Part shown: piece by piece, positions 38,198 to 50,100 of the stretch | Numbering within the stretch: position 1 is the first letter of the stretch | Layout: every line of letters starts with the position of its first letter | Notes under the pieces: model-generated | Seen by the model: the letters and a program-made list of their open reading frames with translations, nothing else | The model's database searches: none | What the model was told of the DNA's origin: nothing | Program-made: the position numbers and the translations under genes | Assembly (NCBI GenBank): GCA_010279815.1 | Contig: QEOQ01000640.1 | Span: 268,282 to 332,281 of the forward strand | Length of the DNA: 64,000 nucleotides | Direction of reading: 5' to 3' | Source of the DNA: Brachionus plicatilis | Taxonomy: Eukaryota > Rotifera > Eurotatoria > Ploima > Brachionidae

Positions 38198-38619
38198 CAG
38201 TGGGTTTTGAAAACAGTATTTTACGAAAAATTACGTAAAATACCGTGAATTAAACAAATTTTACCACATTTTACGTAAATTAACGTAAAATCCGAATAGT
38301 GAAAAAGAGGTATTTTACGAAAAATTAGGTAAATTTTCAGGATTATGAGATAATTTTGGTAAAATTCAAAACGGCCTATTCAAAATTCAAGTTTTTGAAA
38401 AAATGTCTTTTTTTTCTTAAAATCGAAAATTTAAGAAAGTTTTTTTTTATAACAATTTAAAAATAAATATTTTTTTAACCAATTTATGAAAAAAAAAACT
38501 TTCTTAAATTTTCTATTTTTGGAAAAAAAAGACATTTTTTAAGTTAATGTTTTTCACTTTTCGGATTTTACGTTAATTTACGAAATTTTTCGTAAAATAC
38601 TGTTATCAAATAACCACTG
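38198..38619. mobile_element. Foldback element, CAGTGG ends
   Basis: Left CAGTGGGTTTTGAAAACAG, right CTGTTATCAAATAACCACTG; inverted homology continues through TATTTTACG and TTACGTAAAAT words, and a central AAGAAAGTTTTTTTTT block is itself inverted. 422 bp, no ORF. Related by ends and inner motifs to 15313-16165. No convincing target duplication. Confidence 0.65.
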
Positions 38620-38994
38620 TAATTAAATTCTTATAAAATTATTGAAATTATTGAGGTAATTTTTATTAATAAAATGAATATGTAATTTATTAATTGTATA
38701 AATAAAATTTAAAAATTGTATATTTTGTACTAAAAAATTTGAAAAAATAAATTTTAATTTATCAATATTGAAAATATCCTTATCGAAATTGACAATTTAT
38801 AATCTGTATGACTTAATTTGTGAATTGTACTTTTTTATAATTTGGATAGAACACATCCATTATAAATTAATTAATAATTAGTAAATTATATATTTTTTTT
38901 TAATAAGTTAATTGTAATAAATTTTTTACACATTTATTCTTTCCTCTTATCCTCCCACACCATCTCAAGCACTTGGATAGGATTCTCGGCCTGA

Positions 38995-39014
38995 AAATCC
39001 TGGCTGCGCCACTG
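38995..39014. mobile_element. hAT-like terminus, inverted (…GGCTGCGCCACTG)
   Basis: Reads CAGTGGCGCAGCCAGGATTT on the minus strand. It could pair with the end at 37832, which would make an element of about 1.2 kb containing the foldback copy, but the 8-bp flanks (ACTTTAAT and TCCTCAAC) do not match, so the two may come from different insertions. Confidence 0.35.
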
Positions 39015-39152
39015 TCCTCAACCTCAAAGCTTCTCCTGCTATCTAAGTATTTCCCATACCACTTCCCAAGTAAATTTAACTTTTCTAATAGACCTGGACG
39101 CTTGACTTTATCAAAAGCCTTCTTAATAGTTATAGAAATTGAATCTTTTTTT
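39010..39152 (-). pseudogene. Non-LTR retrotransposon reverse transcriptase fragment
   Basis: Minus-strand frame reads ITIKKAFDKVKRPGLLEKLN, then LLGKWYGKYLDSRRSFEVED. This matches the reverse transcriptase block usually written DxxKAFDxVxHxxLLxKLxxLG...YLxxRxxxV, with the leading catalytic Asp replaced by Thr and a shortened spacer. Only this about 45-residue piece remains; the CAGTGGCG transposon end abuts its 3' side. Confidence 0.6.
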
Positions 39153-39652
39153 TGATTTCGGGTGGAGGCATGATATTCATGTTTAAAACAAGGGAATTAT
39201 TTAAAACGAATGATATTACCTCAATCAACCATCAACTTAAACACAAGGCTTAGTTCCATTTGACATTAAATTGTCTATGAATACGTTTATAAAAAAGCAC
39301 AAATGAATAACCGGCCAAATTGAAGATAAACTTATAAAAAAGTGCAACTTTTAAAAATAAAACTTTGTACAGAAATTCACAACACTTATTTTGAAAATTT
39401 GAAAAACAAAGCTTGAAAGTTTTAACAAGAACTTTCTTTAAATTAATCATTTAAATTATAATTTTTTAAAAACAGTTAGAAAATATTGTGTTTTTTTGTT
39501 TTGTAACAAAAATGTTATTTAGCTTTGTCCATTTTTTTAAATAAATAGCAAAATGCAAAAATTATTTCGATAATATTATTCATAAGAAAGAAAATACGAT
39601 TTGTATCTTAAATAATAAAAATAAAAGATCTCAAAAAATTTTATTGTGAGAC
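39153..39652. other. AT-rich intergenic stretch
   Basis: No gene or repeat supported. Confidence 0.45.
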
Positions 39653-40073
39653 CAGGTTTAAATAAAAGTCAGGAAAAAAAGTCTGAACAAGTCAAAGTAT
39701 GACTTGGACTAGTTTTGAAAAAATGTTAAATCTTGACTTGTTTCAAAAATTTAAAAATAAAAGAAATTAAAAGTCACAAATTTCTTAATCAAGAAAATTA
39801 TTAATCTAAATTTCTTTTTCAATGTAAAATTGAAAGGTGAATTTTTCAACAATGCATATTATCGTTATTCTTTAAAATTGAATCAATGAATAAAAAACGA
39901 AAACATATTTATGCCTATAAGAAATTTTAGAAATTAATTAGGCACAAGCATCTTCAAGGTTTTTTAAAAGTTGGTTTTTAAATATATAGCTCATAATTTT
40001 TTTAGTTTTTAAAATTTTTGAACCAAGTCAAAGTCTTGACTTGCACTTGACATATGACTTTTATACAAGTCTG
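39653..40073. mobile_element. hAT-type MITE related to 18527-18902
   Basis: Left CAGGTTTAAATAAAAGTC, right GACTTTTATACAAGTCTG, with inner CAAGTCAAAGTATGACTTGG and CAAGTCAAAGTCTTGACTTG. Flanks TGTGAGAC and TGTGATAG agree at six of eight positions, consistent with a worn 8-bp duplication. Interior has no transposase. Confidence 0.65.
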
Positions 40074-40733
40074 TGTGATAGTGACATCTACGTTGATATC
40101 ATTGGAATAATTAATTAACTTGCTTTTTGCTTTTAGGTTTATTTATTAAATGTAATAAAATTCTATCTGGTTTTACTAATTTAATGAAAATTTTCAATTA
40201 TTTTTCACATTTTTAATTGCTTACTTTAAAAATTAAAAAAAAAAGCTTAGCAGAAAAACATATTTGTGTTTATTTTTGTCCTTTAAATTTGCACTTGTTT
40301 TATAAAATAAATTTCATAACTTTTTAAGTGAATTAGAATGTTAGAAAAAAGTAATTATTTACCTGTCTCACTTAAAACCTTTATTTCTCTGTGCTGTAAA
40401 TAATGTTAAGCATTTAGATTAATTTGCCAAAAAAATGCTAAAATTTATTTTTTAAATTATATTATTAAAATTTTATTTTGAATCACAAAATTATAAAGCA
40501 TCAAAAGTAAACGGTGTCGAAATTTGAACTGAAGCACATAGTTGTTTTGTTAGATCAGATGAAAAAAAATTGAATTTTTAACTAATTTTGAAAAAAAATA
40601 TTCGTTTTTAGGATAATTTTTATTTAAAAAAAAATTATTACTTTAAATATACAGATTTTTTGGTAACTAAATAACTTAGGACTCTAAATTTTGATTTTGA
40701 ATCATTAAAACAGTAAAATTTTAAAACTAGTAG
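40074..40733. other. AT-rich stretch downstream of the PRR15-like ORF
   Basis: Presumed 3' flank of the minus-strand gene; nothing else recognised. Confidence 0.4.
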
Positions 40734-41180
40734 CTAAAACTTTTTTTGACAATTTATTTGATTTAGCCTATTATTTGCACTGATGTTAAAATTTCTCATC
40801 ATTTGCTGATTTGTATTATTTTGGTCAATTTCTTCCATACTTGATCGAAATGAACTGCTAGTGCTCGACGTGACACTGTCGAAATTATCCGAATGCTGAT
40901 CACACTCGTTATGATTTGACTTTCTGCCTTTTGTAAAATTGTTATTTGAATCTATATTTTTGCCAGGATTAAAGAAATCATCGTTCATTATTCGGGAGTT
41001 TTTGGTTTTTTTCGATTTTAATCTTCCTGATTTTGAAATACTCAGATACGATTTATTGCCTCGGTCAAATTTTCCTATTTCGTCTTTTTCCGACTCGTTT
41101 AAATCTTTGATAACATCAGTTATATTTGTACTTTTACCGGACTGAGCTCTTTTTTTAAATAATTTGAATATGTCATTCAT
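40734..41180 (-). CDS. Small Ser/Asn-rich protein, possibly PRR15-like
   Basis: Single open frame of 148 aa from an ATG at 41180 to TAG. The N-terminus is basic (MNDIFKLFKKRAQSGKS), followed at about residues 43-61 by KSYLSISKSGRLKSKKTKN, which resembles the LKISRSGRFKEKRK motif that defines the proline-rich protein 15 (PRR15/PRR15L) family. The rest is hydrophilic and low complexity (a Ser-rich SVTSSTSSSFRSS run, then Asn/Gln). Length is similar to PRR15. No membrane helix or signal peptide. Function of the family is poorly known. The call rests on one short motif; coding status is likely from the codon mix and intact length. Confidence 0.5.
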   Translation of the reverse strand: MNDIFKLFKKRAQSGKSTNITDVIKDLNESEKDEIGKFDRGNKSYLSISKSGRLKSKKTKNSRIMNDDFFNPGKNIDSNNNFTKGRKSNHNECDQHSDNFDSVTSSTSSSFRSSMEEIDQNNTNQQMMRNFNISANNRLNQINCQKKF

Positions 41181-43117
41181 TTTATGAAGCGAATTAATTG
41201 TGTATACGAATTAGTTTAGCTTTTTTGAACCAAAATCTTAAATGCTTTATTTAAATTAAAATTTAAGATTACAAATTTGTGACATAAACCGTTTAGTAAA
41301 AGACCAGGTAACATAAATAAAATATTTTTTTAGTAAATTTTTTTTAAAGTAAACATGGCATAATGCAAAAATTAATTGGCTTTTGGTACAGAGCTTAAAG
41401 AAATATTTGAGAACAATTCATATTTTATTGTTTTGATGGATTTACCAAATAAACTTTTGTGAACAATGCTTTATTTAGAAATATTCAAATTTTTTCACAT
41501 CCTATTCAATAAAATAAGTCCAAAATATTTCTAATCCATTGAAAAACTTTTGACAGCTTAGATTCATTCAAGATTTATTGAATAGTTTAACAAAAAATAT
41601 CTTCCTTTCACTATCACAATTCAAATTAAAAAATAATAAATTTTTTACTCTGTCGTGTTCATATTAACATATTAAACAGGATTAAAATCATTAATTCTTG
41701 TCAAATTTATCACAACAGTTCTAAATAGTTTAATATTGGAAATTTTTTGGAGTTTTCTAACTAACCAACAAAAAAACCTTTAGATTTTATTAAAAAAATT
41801 ATTTTTCATTTTGCTTAAGTCATTAAATATGTCAAAAAAACACTTGCGATAACAAAAATTCAGTTGTCGAATTAATATTTTGAAATAATATTAAAAGAAA
41901 TTAAATATTAAATTTTCGCTTACTATGTGGCTAGTCGAAAATTGCCTAAATTTTAGATTAAAAAATTCTTAAAAAATCTAAAAAATATTTTTTTTTTGAA
42001 TGGCGTTTGAAGTTCCGAATCCTTGATGAAATAATTTATGATGAATAAACTTTATGTGTTAATCTTTTAAAACCAGTTAAAATGCTAAACTTATAATTTG
42101 AAAATAGCTTTTAAAAACTAGAAATAAAAACTGTATGTTTTCTTTTTTTTGCTAAATTATTGAAAGGTTTACATTTTTTTAATTCAAAATTTTGTTAATT
42201 GTTTACCTAAAAGACTAAAAAATAAAAAATAAAACCTTTTAAATTTTCGAAATTTAAAAAGACCTGTTGCTGTTTTTGTTGAAGAAATGCTTATACACTA
42301 TAAAGGCTTTTTGAAAAAATTAGTTAATAAATGACAGCTTCTTTTCTCTAATTAGACGACTTAGTTTTGACTTAACAATTTGAATTCAGTAAATATTTTA
42401 AAATATTTAAATTTCTAATATACTCTAAATGTTGGATTCGAGATTAGAGTCGAAAGTTTGATGGACAGCCTAAAACAAAGACTTGAATTTAATAATGAAT
42501 AAAATCTTCTAGACAATGCTCGACTATAAGTGAATATTAGCTTTTGTTTGGCTTTTCGAGATAAAAAACTAATTTCAAGTTAAAAATAAAATCAAATTGG
42601 TATTCAGGTAGATATTTTATTTCTATAAGTTAATATTTGTATTTTTCTATACAAATTCAAGAGACCTTTTCTTAATAGTTTTCAATTGTTCGTATCGGAT
42701 CTAATATAAATGATGGCAAATAGTCGATTAAAAAAGGAGTCTAGTGTAGTAATTTTTTTATTAAAATAAATTTCAAATAATTTAAATTTCACTGATATAA
42801 ATCAAGTAAATTTCATAGATATTAGATTGAGATTTATTAAAAAATAAAGCTATGCTTAATCAACTTTTTTTAGATTAACAATAATTTTTTCTAATCTACT
42901 CGAGACTATTATGTAATAAAAGTAAAATGTAAATATTTATTGTTCAAAAAGATCTTCATAAAAATAAATTTAGCTTATTTGATGTTGGTCTTAGCATTTA
43001 TAAATTCAAAAATAAAATGAAACTTATATAAAACGTGAACTCAAAAATTTATTTATTTAATTTGAATGAAATGAAAAAAAGCTGTGTATTTTTCATTTAG
43101 TAAACAAATAAATTCTT
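41181..43117. other. AT-rich intergenic region
   Basis: No gene, RNA or repeat that I can support. Confidence 0.45.
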
Positions 43118-43316
43118 TTATAACACTTTATGTTTAGGAGAATTAAGTTGGCTAATTGCCTGGTGACATCCCAAAAATTCCTGATCAATGGTACAGTTGT
43201 AAAAATTTGATGAAATAACAGACACATTGTTTTGTAAGCTTATTAGACTCACCTTGAAACTGGTTATTGTTTTTATCTTGGATTGATTGTGTTGCGAAAA
43301 TAAATTCAATTTAAAA
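43118..43316 (-). CDS. Tentative last two exons of an unknown minus-strand gene
   Basis: A strong donor (AAG then GTGAGT) at 43252 and an acceptor (TTGATCAG) at 43181 define a 72-nt intron on the minus strand. Joining them gives an open frame: ...SQHNQSKIKTITSFK followed by EFLGCHQAISQLNSPKHKVL and a stop at 43118. The upstream limit of the first exon is not clear and no more exons were found. The protein is not recognised. Confidence 0.3.
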
Positions 43317-43639
43317 ATATTTTTGTCAAACAAAATTCAAATTTTAAAAGTTTTCAAAAATTAAAAAGTGATGAGCCTAAATATTTCACAATGAAGGTTA
43401 TTGAAAATTCTGTTTTCACTGAATCCTGTGATCAATTTTATTTCTGATTAATGAAAAACGAATATTTAAGAGAAAGGGTTTTTTATAGAAAGATTATTAA
43501 AAATATTTTATATATTTCTAGTTTATATTTATTAGCACCGAGTTGTAAAATTCATTTCGATTCAGAAAATTCTGAATACTTTTTTTACAATAAGGAATTA
43601 TTTAGTTCTTTAAAATGCTAAATTTTTAAGAAAATTTGC

Positions 43640-43795
43640 TAAATCCAAAAATATATTTCTGCAAAAACTTACTATGTTATTGCACAGTTGATTAGAATAC
43701 TTTTTAATGGCGTGTAAAATGCAGAAAATTGCAGACTTATTATACTGTATCAAGTAAATTTGCATATAATTAAGCATTTTACATAACTTAATCAT
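43640..43795. repeat. Diverged copy of the hairpin element at 60955-62478
   Basis: Contains TTCTGCAAAAACTTA and ACTTTTTAATGGCGTGTAAA, matching the loop of the hairpin element near 61090-61160 (CTCTGCAAAAACTCT; ACTTTTTAATGGCGTGCAT), plus an arm-like AGCATTTTACATAACTTAAT. The match is interrupted, so this is an old copy. Confidence 0.5.
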
Positions 43796-44125
43796 TTCTT
43801 TTAGTAAAAAAGTTAATCAATTCTTTCTGCATATATAAAGTTTCTAATACTTAAAGGAATATAAAGTTAGCTTAAATCCTAATAATTCAGTGCTCATAAA
43901 CCTAATGATCAAGACTTTGTTTTAATTAGGTCTTTCATTAGAAAGTCTCAAGTTTTTTGCAGTTTGTAGTATTCCTGGAAAAAGTGTATATAAATTTTTT
44001 ACACATAAAATATCTTGAGACTCGTTTATTCATTAATTTTGTAGATAATCAATTTTAAATGCTTTAAGCCTCAATCAATTTAATTTTTGATTATTAAATA
44101 CTATTCAATCGTACAAGAAATTAAG

Positions 44126-44333
44126 GGCAAAATGTAAATAATTTTACATTTTTAAATATTTATATTTTTATATTAGTTAAAAGTTTTTTGTTCAATATTT
44201 CAGAAAATTTTTATTTAAGATTTTCATGAGTAGATTTTTTTTAAATTTTTGAATTATTGCACAAAAAACCTTTAACCAGTATAAAAATATAAAAATTTAA
44301 AAATGTTAAATGAAAAATTATTTACATTTTGCC
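44126..44333. mobile_element. Hairpin MITE, GGCAAAATG family, with exact 8-bp duplication
   Basis: 208 bp, ends GGCAAAATGTAAATAATTTT and its complement AAAATTATTTACATTTTGCC. The 8-bp flanks are identical: AAATTAAG at 44118-44125 and 44334-44341. Such a duplication length fits hAT- or P-type transposition. No ORF. Confidence 0.8.
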
Positions 44334-46476
44334 AAATTAAGAAACTTTTTTATTCAATACTAAATTAAATTAGGATTCTATCAGAGAAAAAATGGCACCA
44401 AGTAAAACCAAATTGAGAACCCTACTGAATATTTAGTCTCTAGAATTTTATTTTATTTATTTCTTCTATAATATAATCTTATTTTAATTTATCAATAATA
44501 ATTCATATTTTGATCGAAAACAATTTATTTATTTATATTCTAAAGTTTAACAGCAATTGCATGCTCAACCGTAACAGTTAACATTTATATTATATTAGCA
44601 GTTAACATTTGATTAAATTAAAACATAAAATTTGATGCCAACTTTAAATATTATTCCAAATTATTAATTATGATTTTTTTTCTTTTAAAGAAAAATAATT
44701 TAAAAATTTTTAATTTTGAAAAGTATTTCAAACAATTTTCAAAGGCTTTCAAAATTGTCTTGATATGAACTTTTGCAGAGAACTTAATTTGCACTCCTGG
44801 TTAATCTAAACTACCGCAAAACCTTTAACAAAGCCTGGGTTTTTTCTTAAATCTACAAACCTGATTAACTATAAACCTGATTTTAATCTCTGATATATGT
44901 GAATTTAATTTAATTTTAATTTGTTTTATCTCCTCACTAAAGCACTAAGAATATTTAATAAAAACTTAATATTTTTCAAAATAGAAAAATACTTGTATTT
45001 GATTATTTTTTAAATTTAAACAATTCTTCATGAATCAAAAAAAATTCAAATCTAATTATTTCTGCTACAACAAAATTTAAAAAAGACTTTTAAAAATGTT
45101 CAATTTAAAAAATTTCTAAAAAATTGCAAAATATTAAAGATGTTCTTTCCTATATATATTCCTTTCAAAATTTTTATTTATTTGCGAATTTGTTGGAGCA
45201 AAAAAATTGAAGTTAAAAATTTTTCCATGAGTTTTTTTTTTAAATCTTTTAAAAAGCAATTATTATTAAATTTTATTTTCAATAGAGCTCTAGGTTAAAA
45301 ATTTAGATTAATTTTGAATAGAAGTAGAATTTTAAAATTTTTCAAAAGCCATACTCTTTTCTGATTTAATCCTTTTGACGGTAGGTTTTAAGGCTAATAA
45401 GTATGGTTTCCAAAAAATGTTGTTATTCAAATAAGAAATTTGATTAAAAAAATTTATTATAGACTTTTGAATAAAATTTTTATTTAATTCATCCAAAAAA
45501 AATGCTAAAAAAATTAGATCTAAATTTTTTGTTTATTATTTTAATAATTTTGTTTTTAAAAATTTTAACTAAATAAAAAAAATTCTAAATTTAACTAATT
45601 GAAAATAAAAATGTTTATGCTTATCCAGTTGAAATTATTTTTACATATTAAATTTAAAAAGTGAATTATATAAACAAATCCCAATTTTGATAAAATAAGA
45701 GAATTTGTATCAAAAATTTTTTTGAATTTTTGAATTAATCTTCTCAATGAATATTTTTTTCATTAATATAACAAGAAAAAGACAAATTTCTGCTAATCTA
45801 GAATTAATAATTTTAGTAAATTTTTTTTTCTCAAAAATTTATATTTTATTATATAAAGTATCTGGTTGCTGTTTTTTCCTTCTCATAAAAAACAAATCGG
45901 TTGCTATACACTTTAAAAATCAAATATTTTTGAAATATTTGTTCAAACAATTGTTACGAAAACTTAATACAAACTAATCTCAAAGACTAAACTTTTTTGA
46001 TCAAAACAAGACTTAATGATTTATTCAAACAGTCATTATGAAATGGCTCCAGTCAGTAAATTCACAAAAGCCGATTTTTTTAATCTTTGAATCAAATTTG
46101 AGCACCAAATTGATCTTAGCAAATATTTTGAAAACTAATTAACAAAAAATCCGACTCACTTTTCAAATGATAAACCACCTATTCCCATTAATTCAATAAC
46201 AAGTCAAAATTTTTAAATATTTTTCTTTGGTTCTTATACACATCAAATGCAAATATAAACACCGAGTCCTGCTCGGCATGGCTGTCTTTAAACCATATAA
46301 AATGAGATCTTTCAAAATATTTTACCACAATCAGGCTTCTTGGAAAATTGAGTTCATTTTTAAATTTATATTCTATTATTTTCGATTTTTATCAATTTTT
46401 CAATTTGAATTTAATTATTTTTTAATTAACTGGATTTTATTTTAAAGGTAAGACAATTTTTCCAGTTAAGTTTATT
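44334..46476. other. AT-rich intergenic region
   Basis: A short perfect hairpin CCGAG-TCCTG-CTCGG lies near 46262-46276. No gene supported. Confidence 0.4.
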
Positions 46477-46707
46477 ATGGAAACAAAAGCAGAAGACTCT
46501 ATTCATTTTTTAAGACTTAAACTTAACAAAGGGGTAAGAAACAAAATAAAATTACTGTCGCACGTAGAGTAGACCATCATTTGCCCTTAAACCCAGTCTA
46601 AAAATTCAATAACTAAATAAAATATTTTTCATATCAGGTATCTGGAGATCCGCCTAAGCAGAAACCACGTGAAACAATGAGCATGGATAATTTCAATGAT
46701 GTCGGAA
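46477..46707 (+). CDS. Possible 5' coding exons upstream of the Asn/Gln-rich gene
   Basis: ATG at 46477 to a donor at 46534 (METKAEDSIHFLRLKLNKG), then 46638-46707 (VSGDPPKQKPRETMSMDNF...), both with good splice sites and a matching phase. The second exon ends in phase 1, but no acceptor in front of 47173 joins it in frame, so these may be an alternative first part, or a further exon lies between them that I could not find. Confidence 0.4.
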
Positions 46708-47172
46708 GTAAGTAGAGTTAATTTTCTGGTCGGCGAATAGCTTAAGCAATAGATTTAAAAAAATTGTACCAGTTATTTAAAATTTTCAAAATATATCTTT
46801 AAATTCATACGAAATTGGTTGTTATAGAGATGGCTTTTTTGACTAGTATTTGTTTTCTTTTCACCAAATAAAATTCTGCTCATAATTGAACATATTGAAT
46901 TCAAATAGAGCCATTTAAATACTTTAAGTCTGCATGTTTTTTTAGTCCTAGTTTAATCTTAACCTGAATCAAGTGAGCCGGATCAAGAGAACCATTGAAA
47001 AAAAAAAAGCTTCTAACCAACAATCTGTTTATTCAAGGCTGAGGTATTTAGCGACTAAAATTCTTGAATGTTTTTATAATTAAATTAGTTATTTATAACT
47101 TTATTATAATGTGTCTTTAAATCGTTTTTAAAATATTTTTTTGGAAAAATCTCGAGTTGATTTAAATACGTG
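46708..47172. other. Intron or upstream region of the Asn/Gln-rich gene
   Basis: AT-rich; a stop codon upstream in the frame of the ATG at 47173, with no usable AG between, makes that ATG the best start. Confidence 0.4.
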
Positions 47173-50100
47173 ATGAGCGAATTAAGTAACAGAGAGACAT
47201 TAAATCAGAACAACTCCGATCCAAACAGCACTCCTAGATATAAAAATAATATTCTTAATTATTATTTTAATAGCAAAAACATGAGCTCCGAGGATATACC
47301 GGATGACATTAATTCGCTTGAGAGCTCCCAAAATAATAGAAATGAAAACTTGCGGTCTTTGAGCAAAAATGATAATCTTAACTTCAATTACACATTCAGA
47401 AATAATGAAATTTTTTATACTCCACATAGGACTTTTATTGAGGAACTTGAATATGCCAATGTTTTAAATCCACCTGTAAATAATACCCTACCAAAATCTA
47501 ATATTGGTCTACCAACAGGTGAAAGCTTCACTTCGTTGCCATCAAGAGTACCTTCACGCAGATCACTTTTAGTAAATAGCAACTATCGGCCTACACAATC
47601 TCGAATGAACTCAAATTTGTTTATTGACTACAATGTACGAAATAATTTGTTCACAAATCAATCGGGCGAGCCATTCAGCACTATTTTTGACCGACCATTA
47701 AATGGTATTTCCAGTTATAGTTAAATATTTGAGACTCACTTTTTTTTTAGTTTGTCACACTTTCTTATTTTTGAACCAAGTTAACGCTGCTTTCAAGCTT
47801 TATTAGGCACATGAATACAAATTTTAATTTTTTTTTCACTAAGGAACTTCTAATCCCCAGCCTTTTGATGGTCTAAATGCAAGGAGAAAAATTTTTAATG
47901 AAATGAGTGTAAATACTTTGTATTTTATTTTAAAAAAGATTTTTATTTTTGAAAATTTTTCAGTCTAGCAGTATGACCATGAGACCTCAAAACTACCAAG
48001 CAAACTATCAGCCAAATTTCAACAATAATTATGTGCCCAACTCGGGCAATGCTTTCACTGGCAATATTGATGCAAGAATGACTCCGGTCTCGAATCCAGC
48101 TATGGGAACGGCAGCGTTCAATGGTATCTAATTACTTGTCATTAGATCTTTATTGAATAAATATTTATTTTTTACTTCAAATAGAAACAATTGTAAGCAG
48201 TAATGTCGAGGATTTGATTGACGTTATGGCCAAACGTAGACTGGCAATCAAAAATTTAGAGGTATATTTTAAAAAAAAAAATTTAAATATAAATTTAATT
48301 TCTTTTAATTGAAGAATGAGATGAATAGACAGCATTCTAGGGGGTCAGGTTTGGTAAAATGTAGAAAAAATTAATTAAATTAAAAATTGATTAGAAAAAG
48401 TGAATTATTTTAAATTGTAGCATTTGCACCCGAGCCATCAAGAATCGATGTGAATACACGGCCACAAATGGATATCTACAATTCCTTTCGAGAACGTCAA
48501 GCAAATAATAACGGGCCTTACTATGATCCACAAAAATCTTTACTGGGCAAAACTCCGGTCAGAAATTTGAATGATCCTTATCAAAATCAGTCGAATATTA
48601 TTTCCAATTTGGAATATCCATCTGACTCTAACAGAGGTAGCCTTTACTTTAGATTAAAATAGATTTTAAATAGATTTTTTTTCCAAGAAATTTATTCGAC
48701 ATATTTGGTTGATTCGATTAAACCACATTATTCAGCTAGAAGATTGATAAGTGGTAAACCTTTTCCAATTACCCATAATACATCCACTTCAGCTTTCCAA
48801 ACGACACCCTCTGCTGCATATCAACCCACATCAACTATGCCTATTTCCTCAAACCCCCCCATAAATCCCCAGAATAATTATCCAGCCGCCACTAACTTCA
48901 ACCAAACTGCTCCCAACTACAGCCAAACTGCTCCTAATTACTACCAAGCTGTTCCCAACTATAATCAATCAAATAGCCAGCCAATTTTGGAAAACTACAA
49001 ACAGCAACCTGTTCAGCCTATTGTGAACAATTATGGACCTGTGTATAATCAACCTATGGTCACCGACACTTCTATTGATCCAGGTTTTCCGCAAAAATTA
49101 GATAAAAATAATAACCAAGCATACGCTTTTAGGCCTGTGCAAAACAATAGCACTAAACAAAACAACGTTACTAATCAAGAATTTTTAGGCGATTTAGACT
49201 TGGAATAATTGCCACTTAATAATTAAATTTTAAAGCTTCTATAGACATTCACTTTTAATCATTATTAAATGCACTTTGATCACAAATCTAACATATTTAA
49301 CATTATGCAAAGGGTTACTGATATACGCTTTAATTAAGTCGGCTTTTTAATCACTAATTTTTAATAATAAATTTTGAAATTTTTAAAAAATTAATAAATT
49401 TTTATCAAAACTTGTATTCATTTAATTAAATTTAGACATTTTGATTTTTTGTATATTTTTTTGTAATAATTAGTCCTAAAACTATTTGATTAGTTTCAGT
49501 TCTAGAGTATAATTCACTTTAACCCTTTGCATGTGTTTAGCTAAATTAAACACTTAATTAAAAAAATCTAATCAATTTTAATAAAAGAAAATTTGCAAAT
49601 GAGAAAACTAAAAGAAAATGTTGCATCACAAACTAATTTTGATAAACATTCTGTAATATATCTCTTTAGATTTTTTTTTAAATTATTTTTGAAAATTTTC
49701 TCAATTTTTAGACGGTTTCTAACAATTTCTCAAGCCAAAAAACTGCACCAAACATATCTGCCAGACAATCGGGTCTTTTAGACAGCAATACAGAAAATTT
49801 GTAATTTAATTTATTTTTTATTTTATTTAAAATAATTTGATTGTTTAAGACCTGGTAATCTAGTTAATCCAAGTGAAAAAAAATTTGATAACAGCACACC
49901 AAGGTAATTTAAATTAATCAAAGATAGTTTTAATTTTAAATCATCTTTTAAAGAGAAATAAAATCAAATTTTTATTTAAATGAAAATCCACAAGAAGATG
50001 TCAATAAAAAAACAACAGATAGAAAGTAAATTTTTTCTTTTTTTTTTCAAAATTAAATTTAAATTTATCAAGCTCTCGAATGAGTAGGATGGAAAATGAA

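Noticed and set aside
37832..39014. A single complete hAT element bounded by the two CAGTGGCG ends
   Set aside because: The 8-bp flanks do not match and the inner sequences of the two ends differ, so I list them as separate termini.
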